Shown here: positions 57,439 to 64,000 of the stretch, piece after piece | Layout: each line of letters starts with the position of its first letter | Numbering within the stretch: position 1 is the stretch's first letter | Source: Spongilla lacustris | Taxonomy: Eukaryota > Porifera > Demospongiae > Spongillida > Spongillidae | DNA length: 64,000 nucleotides | Assembly: GCA_949361645.1 (NCBI GenBank) | Contig: OX442415.1 | Location: 17,015,269 to 17,079,268 of the forward strand | Reading direction: 5' to 3' | Position numbers and translations under genes: made by a program | The notes under the pieces: generated by a model | Database searches by the model: none | Seen by the model: only the letters and a program-made list of their open reading frames with translations | What the model was told of the DNA's origin: nothing

Positions 57439-57683
57439 AAATTTATAATTTTTCTACCTCGATCCCCTATCGGCAAAAAAAAACAACTTCCGTCATTTTC
57501 CAAGGTACGTATACGGCTGTACGCAATATAGTTCACGGCTGTACGTGGAAAGAACTCGTGTAGCAAATTTTCAAGATGTCGCTGAAAGTCCAAAGTGCTA
57601 AGTGGGGCCGTATGTGCTAAATACGCTTTCTTTGTGCATATTTAATGAAGTGACAATATTACCATTTAGCACCGACACATGCC

Positions 57684-59797
57684 ATGGTATTGTTCGATGA
57701 CGGCAGCAGCAGCACTATCCCCGTCACCAGGATTGTTGGCATACCGGCATCATGTATTTTGAAAGTGGGGGAGACGGTGGAGGTGCAGTGGTCAGACAAA
57801 TTGTTGCAAGACACGTACCGGGTATATCATTTTGTATGACTTGTATAGGAAACCAGAAAGATATGGAGGAACTCATTGACGCCCTACAGGGTGAGGAGTG
57901 TTCAGCTGATGAAGGAGACCATGAAACTGACGAAGAAATCAAAAAAGGTTTGTAATTGGATGCGTTCATGCATGGCATCGGTTAGGTGATAATAAGGCTG
58001 TTTCTTGTGTATGGCAGTGGCTAGATCTCATGAGCGGTTACTAGTCCTCGTATTGAACAAATGGTGGCAAGGGCAATAAATATCAAATACATGTGCGTTT
58101 CAATATAAATATAGCCCTTACTTTATACCTCAACCTAGCTTCGCTTGAAACACACGCTGTGTGTACCATCACTTGAATTTGCTAATTGATTTCTTTAATG
58201 CCTGTTAATTGGATGTAAATAATAAGCCTGGTAACCACTCATCAATTATTCATAGTCTTAATGTCAATTGATCCGTTTCTATAATAAACAATTCTATTTT
58301 CTGGGTCCATCAGTGATAAAAATTTAAATAAGTAAACATAGCTATATCAAGCTGTAAATGCATGTATTTGAACTGCTCTCAATATGTAACTACATTCATT
58401 CCCAAGGAGAATTGAAAAAGAAGAAAGACAATGGTAATGAATATATATTAGCAGATTGCTGTAAATTTTATTCCCATTCTCATATTGCTACCTACAGTGC
58501 AATCAGTGCCAATGACTTCAAAGGTCTGCGAAAAGGTTATAGTTGTATCATAAATGTATGTCAACTTGCATGTATATGAATTGCACCTTTTCCAGAAATA
58601 TTTTGATACCAAAAAGGCAAAAAAAAAAGAAGCACTTCTAAGCAGTGCGTCATTCATCGAAATCAAGTCCCAGCAGGTGAACTACATTAATTGTGCAAAC
58701 AGTTAACTATAGTTCTACTCAATCCACCAAAAATGTTATATAGGATGGAGCTGAGTTAACGGTGTTGGCTAGTAAAAAAGCAAAGCGTGACAGTGCAGCA
58801 AGTACATGTAAGTACAAGATCAAAGTCTTAAAAAACTGTTTGAAATATTTTACTATCAATGTATAGCCAATGAACATCTGCACACAAGTAAAGCGTCTTC
58901 TGACTCAACACTTGTAAAGTCTCTGAACCATATAATGGTATTTACATACAGAAAAGCATTCATGCAGTCACTTTATGTTGCATGTATACATGTAGCTGCA
59001 GTTGGCTGATATGAAGCACCTGATAATGTCGACACAACCTCAGAACAAGTATCCACGTACATGCATGGTACAGTTGAGCTAATTTTAGTGATTATAATTT
59101 AAGATTGGTTTGGATGCAGGACGTGCAGAGAGTAAGTTGTACCATGGGCACTATCTTATCTTTAATAACTAGTACAAATTGATTCTGCAGGTAGTTTGTC
59201 TGAACTCAAGCCTATTTGTTAGCTTTTGTTGTTGATTGTCAGCTTGGTGGTGCAGATATGATAATTACATATTTAGGGTGCTGGCTAGGAAATCCAGCTG
59301 CTACTGATGCAAAGCAAAGAGTGATGACAACAAGAACTACTCCAGAAAAATTGGCTTCTGCTGAATTCACCGCCAAAAATGCTCCAAAGTTAGCCCTGAA
59401 TTTAATGCGGGCACTCTTTTCAGATGACGAGCTTGTACATGGTTGCTGCACTCCATCACCTAATGGGTACCAACTACTTGATCAATCAATCATTGGTGGT
59501 ATTAGAAGTTAATTGACAATAAAACATTAATAAACAGTTTTTTTGTCCCATACAGTGCACATCAACTACAAATTCCCTGCCAGTACCTTGGATGATGAAA
59601 AGATACGATGGAAGTCAATACTACAAGGCAATATGAACGCTAAATGCAGGAGCCTTCGCAGCAGGAGTCCAAAGTTTGTGAAAGTGCAGCGTGTGCTTGA
59701 TGATGGTGGCTGTCGTGCTGTGTTGAGAGATGCTGCTCACAATGATGGAGGCTGCCTTGCTGTGCTGACGGATGAAAGTGAAGATACTGCAGGTTGA
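57684..59797 (+). CDS. BEN-domain protein (complete, 8 exons inferred)
   Basis: Predicted chromatin/DNA-binding protein. Exons: 57684-57821, 57857-57947, 58407-58433, 58498-58535, 58596-58676, 58744-58807, 59298-59507, 59556-59797. All phases fit, giving 296 residues. The N-terminus VLFDDGSSSTIPVTRIVG with VGETVEVQWSDKLLQDTYR looks like a small Tudor/Agenet-like module. A charged linker follows (DEGDHETDEEIKK, KKAKKKEALL). The BEN domain spans about residues 155-245: KNAPKLALNLMRALFSDDEL, HGCCTPSPNG, LLDQSIIGGIR, KFP, IRWKSILQGNMNAKCRSL. The start ATG is the second of two overlapping ATGs and is the one in frame. Intron 1 would be only 35 bp, which is a weak point, and exon 7 could begin upstream. 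It is divergent from the TNP2 transposase, 245 bp away. Confidence 0.75.
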
Positions 59798-59979
59798 CTG
59801 GTCAAGGAAGGAAGTATAGACTGAACTCACCCGCTGCATTCACGCTTTCATTGTATGGGGTTGTTTTTGTTCTGTTTATCTCAAAGAAGTTCATTTCCTA
59901 TATATTAAAAGTAATAAGACCATTACGTAATTTATGAATATACATATAACACTGTAACAGCAATATCATGAATGCAATT

Positions 59980-60470
59980 AAAAGGTACGCAAAAATACGC
60001 GTTAATGACATGCTAATTAGCCCGTAAAAATGCAACGCGTGGAAATTGGCCATAATAGTCACGCATTATCGCGATTTTATGAACTCAAATAGGCGTATCT
60101 ACGCGTTACTTCCGGAAGTACAAAAAGTACGCATAACGACGCGTTACAACGCGATTTTTTTACCCGGGATTAAGGATGTGTTTCCAGTATTTTATGCCAT
60201 GGAGGAAGAAGTGAGATGTTCTATACGCAATCCCTCACGTAAGCAGTCTGCTTTGGATGTAAAGCAACTAAGCAATGCTATTTTGTCCAGTGAAGACGTG
60301 CTCTTCTTTTGGAGTATAGCTACTGTTCAATCCGATGAAAATGAGAAGCTGCTGCTTAAAAAGATAACAAAGTTGTGAATCACAGTCAGAGGATTGCCTA
60401 TACAAGTGCATGGATTGAGCAGTACAAGCAAAGTACTGCAAAAGAAAAAGGCGCTTCGTAAAACATTGCA
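59980..60470 (+). pseudogene. TACGCG-rich repeat followed by a short ORF fragment
   Basis: 59980-60175 repeats ACGCGTTA/TACGCG motifs in both orientations. Next comes FPVFYAMEEEVRCSIRNPSR, SEDVLFFWSIATVQSDENEK, then in a second frame ITVRGFAYTSAWIEQYKQST. This looks like the C-terminus of an invertebrate transposon protein but I cannot name the family. Confidence 0.35.
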
Positions 60471-61116
60471 GTAGCTATTAGTATTATTTATTACACATTG
60501 TATAACACCTGGCAGTCACATTTGATTCACATTCATTGTACATTCATCCAAATACTGATGCACTTGCATTTATGTACAGCCCCATAACCTAGCTAAACAA
60601 AAAAAAAATGGTTGCTCACTGGAAGACACTGGTCTATGTTTTGTTGGACAGTTCAGCTGAAACTTGTGGCCAGTCCTGTTATACATTCTGGTGGATATGG
60701 AAAAATGATTATTCAATCCTTGTAGACAATATTTTGGTAACACACTAACAAAGCAAACCCATTGGGAACTTGTGGGAATGTTCACGACCAAACCCAGAGC
60801 TTGGTTACGGGCGAATGGTGCCTAAAGTATGTAGAATTGGTGTAGCTATCTGGAAAAAATGTTGGAATCGACATAAAAGCTTAACCAGGGTAGTTTTGTC
60901 GGTTAGTTCATGGTAATGTCAAAACTTAAAACGTGGAGTAAGTCCAAGACCCTCCAACCTAAACGCTTTAAACACACCTCACCGTACGTAAAATTTTGTG
61001 CTGCATCTGGCCATGCTATTTCTTTATATTATATTTCTTTCATTGGACAAAGTGTTAAGGCACTGATGCTGGACATGGCGAAGCTCCAAATCTGTGGCGA
61101 TCGATAGAAAAAATGC

Positions 61117-61935
61117 TTGGAGACAGACACTCCGATCCACGCATTTGTTCCTAAGTCAGTGCCATACTCCGGGCCCTATGTAACCACAGAAATGCGGGAA
61201 AGATGGGCAAAATTGGATCATGACTTTGCCATGTTGCGCACTACCACCTCTCTCATCTTTACTGAAGAGGGAATGGTGGAAGTTGTGAAGGCCACACAGG
61301 ATAAGCTTGCAATGATTGAAGCTGTCCTTGCAGAGAAGGATCTTTCTGAGAATAGCAAAGGCACTTTGAAAAGGACCTGGGATGAGTACCAAACTCAGAC
61401 CCAAGGACAAGTAGAAGAGCTGCTATCTAGAAAAAGATCCAGAGTTGGAGAAATGAGTGAGTTTCTAACCACTCAGAATGTACTTAATTCTATTTTCTCC
61501 TTCCCTCCCTCCAGAGAGACCCTGGAAGAATGGAGAGGAAGACATAGAGGAAAAAGAGGAGGAATGGGACCAACCTGGACCAACCCCCAAAAAGTCAAAA
61601 CAAGCTCAAAGGAAGCCCCAACCCCCAAAGAAGGACCCTCCTCCAGCGAGGAGAGGATCCAAGAACAAAGGGAGCGGGCCAAGGAACCCAGGAAAAGACA
61701 GGGCCCAATAGTGACCCAACTTCCTGTTTTTCCCCCTGTTGAGTGTACATTGTATACCAATTGTACTTGTATAAAATGCTGTTGCAATATTAATTTCTCA
61801 CCATGTGACCTTAATAGCATTTTCAGCTTAAGGGCACTAGGGATAACCAATGGAAATCCAGAATTCTTGGTTAATCTGTCAGATTATATCGGAAATCTGG
61901 GTATGACCCTGGTAAGGTTGATTGTAACCTTATAG
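61117..61935 (+). CDS. 5' region of the Penelope-like element (accessory N-terminal reading)
   Basis: A plus frame of 272 codons: VTTEMRERWAKLDHDFAMLR, VVKATQDKLAMIEAVLAEKD and ELLSRKRSRVGEM, predicted helical and charged. GTGAGT at about 61456 and CCTCCAG before 61515 look like splice sites. Removing that segment would instead continue into a Lys/Pro-rich tail (EEDIEEKEEEWDQPGPTPKK, SKNKGSGPRNPGK) ending at 61711. I favour the spliced reading. Function is likely the N-terminal part of the element protein; not certain. Confidence 0.45.
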   Translation: METDTPIHAFVPKSVPYSGPYVTTEMRERWAKLDHDFAMLRTTTSLIFTEEGMVEVVKATQDKLAMIEAVLAEKDLSENSKGTLKRTWDEYQTQTQGQVEELLSRKRSRVGEMSEFLTTQNVLNSIFSFPPSRETLEEWRGRHRGKRGGMGPTWTNPQKVKTSSKEAPTPKEGPSSSEERIQEQRERAKEPRKRQGPIVTQLPVFPPVECTLYTNCTCIKCCCNINFSPCDLNSIFSLRALGITNGNPEFLVNLSDYIGNLGMTLVRLIVTL

Positions 61936-62993
61936 AACAACTTGTAGCCAAAGTGTATAAAACACTTACCCCACTGCTTAAAAAGAAGAATCATAGCAGA
62001 GATAACCTTGGGTATACAGCCAGAAAATGCCTTAGAAACCTGATGATGACAAAAAATATCATCATAAAAAAGGCAGACAAAGGATCAGTCATAGTGGTTG
62101 AGAACACCACAGACTATGTACAGAATGGACGAGGACATCTCTCTGATAAATCAGTTTACAAGAGACTTGATAGAGACATATCTATGCCTATCAAATCCTC
62201 AATAGTTCAGAAGCTTAAGCACCTGTACCAAGCAGGAAAGCTTAATGAGGAACAATATAAATATTGCCTGCCATTGGCTGGATCAAAAACAGCCAGGCTA
62301 TATTTCCTCAAGAAAGTGCATAAAAATCCACCGACTGGGATCAGACCTATAGTCTCGTCATGTGGAAGTGCTACGGAGAATATCTCACAATTTGTGGATA
62401 TATGCCTGCAGCCAATGGCTAAAGCATTACCCTCATATGTGAGAGATTCAGCAGACTTTATTGAAAAAATAAAATCTGTCAAATGTCCATCCACAGATAT
62501 TATATTGTCATCCTGGGACATAGTGTCTCTATACACCAATATACCCCATAAAGAGGGATTGGAAGCTGTCTATGCAGCAACAAAGAGACAAACCCACTGC
62601 TCTGTAAAGCCTAAAGTGCTTACAGAACTAGTAAAAATTGTATTAAAAAATAATACAATCACGTTTGCTGGGGAATATTATTTACAATTGCAAGGCACTG
62701 CTATGGGCACCAGGCTAGCACCTGCCTATGCAAATGTATTTATGGGAGAGCTAGAAAAAATCTGGCACAGCTATGTAGATGAGAAATGCATCATAGCCTG
62801 GTACAGGTTCATTGATGACATATTCCTCATATGGAATAGCTCAGAGGAAGAGCTAGACAAATGGGTACAAAAGTGTAATCAAACACATAGTTTGATCAAA
62901 ATCACTTATAAAAAATCCAGTCTAGAAACTACCTTCCTTGATGTTACCGTGTTCAAAGGTCCTAAATTCAGAATGACAGGCTTTCTTGACTAA
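61877..62993 (+). pseudogene. Penelope-like element reverse transcriptase (3' truncated)
   Basis: Reverse transcriptase of the Penelope order. Motifs in sequence: IIIKKADKGSVIVVENTTDY, ARLYFLKKVHKNP, GIRPIVSSCGSATENISQFV, SSWDIVSLYTNIPHKEGLEA, LQLQGTAMGTRLAPAYANVF, WYRFIDDIFLIW (catalytic FIDD at about residues 286-289 counted from 61953) and ETTFLDVTVF. The frame is open from about 61877. It stops at TAA 62991-62993, just after GFLD, where family members continue to a conserved 3' part and often a GIY-YIG nuclease. Downstream only scraps remain (RTNSSNLYFWDQVKKH near 63020-63070). No GIY-YIG was seen. Confidence 0.88.
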
Positions 62994-63079
62994 CACGAAA
63001 AGCAGTTATAGTTGGTGAGATATAGAACCAACTCCTCCAATCTATACTTCTGGGATCAGGTCAAAAAGCACATGCTATT

Positions 63080-64000
63080 TCTTTATAAAGAAAGAGAAGT
63101 TTAGGGGAGTTGTATCGGTTAGTTGTTAGAAATATGGTATGCCCTCCAAATTCTGTAATCTGTATATCGGGTTCTAAAAGGGCTATAAACATGATAAGTT
63201 TGCCCGAATGTACGCATTTTGTGCTATTGTAGTCTTCTATCAGATTGTACAAAGCATTTTATCTCGGCTTTCTTCTCAAGAGGGGCGAGGCATCACTTCA
63301 TCGAATTAGCACCATCGCGGAGTCCGCGCTTTGCAATGTATAATACATCTACAGGGCTCTATGGCTCACGTGCAGGGCTCTATGGCTCACGTGCTCCGTT
63401 TCACATATTTACGTGTACATGTATGTCTATAAATACATGCAATCAGGTATAAAATAGATACATACAATTAAGGCTTGGTCTTTATACGCCCTTGCTCTCG
63501 ATTCTGTACTTAATTGCTTCCATAATTGTCCTCAAACACCCAACAATTTCTGTCCATTTCTAGCCCATCCACAATGACATACAAACGTTCTTCATTTCTT
63601 TACTCCAAATACCACCTTTTCAAAGGCCTCCTTGGGATTTCACTAGCTAGGGGAATGCGATGGCTGCGAAACCTGTGGACAATTAATCCTTTTTTAAAAA
63701 TAATAGTAACGCCAGATTTATGCTTGTCAGCCACCTTGTGCAATATTCTATTGTAACGAATATCTATACATGTGTATAATACTGCGCACTCGGCTCCATT
63801 TCAGTCACGCACAAAATTGACATAACAATGAAGATTTCTTCCTTTGTGCTGATGGCTTTTTTTGAGAATATAACAGTGAAATCTGGAGTGCTTCGTCACA
63901 AGAAGCGTCATCATCTGATTTATTCTTTAGCAGCGGCACTTGCAGCGGTGATGAGAACACAGCAAGAACCAGTACCATCATATTCCTGGATGGCACGCTG
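63080..64000. other. Unassigned right edge
   Basis: A 21-base direct duplication, CAGGGCTCTATGGCTCACGT plus G, occurs twice at about 63352-63393. The last 170 bases read DFFLCADGFF and SASSQEASSSDLFFSSGTCS on +, which may be an exon or transposon N-terminus cut by the window end. Nothing firm. Confidence 0.3.

Noticed and set aside
1..64000. tRNA or rRNA genes
   Set aside because: No cloverleaf with recognisable A and B boxes, and no rRNA-like block, was found on reading; a tRNAscan run would be needed to exclude short ones.

Overview
The window is metazoan nuclear DNA. It has AT-rich intergenic sequence, intron-rich genes with GT-AG (and one GC-AG) splicing, and many animal-type transposons. 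The mixture (Mu-class GST cluster, ZPR1, DIRS/Ngaro-like, Ginger, EnSpm/TNP2, Penelope-like and hAT elements, abundant TACATGTA palindromes) suggests a marine invertebrate, plausibly a demosponge. That placement is an inference, not proven by the sequence. There are 200 N at 38201-38400.

Host genes sit mainly at the left. 1-6064 holds two tandem Mu-class glutathione S-transferase genes on +. The first is cut by the window edge; the second is complete (11 exons, 216 residues). A dead copy of promoter plus exon 1 lies between them. 7111-28058 (-) is a complete ZPR1 gene: ten exons that join in frame to a 448-residue protein. Exon 1 is 16.9 kb from exon 2, and that intron is a transposon graveyard.

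Inside ZPR1 intron 1 (11084-27941) is a helicase-like gene with RecQ motifs, now a pseudogene. It is split first by a 5.2-kb DIRS-order (Ngaro/PAT-like) tyrosine-recombinase retrotransposon with A1...B1A2...B2 split direct repeats, and second by a 2.26-kb hAT transposon with CAGGG termini and a perfect 8-bp target duplication, which itself carries a nested element. Further decayed hAT pieces and a non-LTR-type fragment fill the rest.

28-48 kb is almost entirely mobile or non-coding: minisatellites, MITEs, a near-perfect 312-bp palindrome, an internally deleted Ginger element, two ULP1/PHD tails, and a broken non-LTR-type reverse transcriptase interrupted by an 841-bp non-autonomous element. 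49.07-53.03 kb is a more complete Ginger element (H2C2, DDE integrase, GPY/F-like, ULP1-like protease, PHD) with two in-frame stops. 53.9-57.4 kb (-) is an EnSpm-like TNP2 transposase. It diverges from a complete BEN-domain gene (57684-59797, +), and the pair could be one two-gene element. 61.1-63.0 kb is a truncated Penelope-like element.

The strongest unexplained structure is a set of tandem hairpin arrays at four loci. Each unit is bounded by GGAC...GTCC and has a locus-specific core. Two arrays lie directly upstream of Ginger transposase start codons and one pair lies at both ends of a non-autonomous element. They look like modular element termini whose core changes between families.
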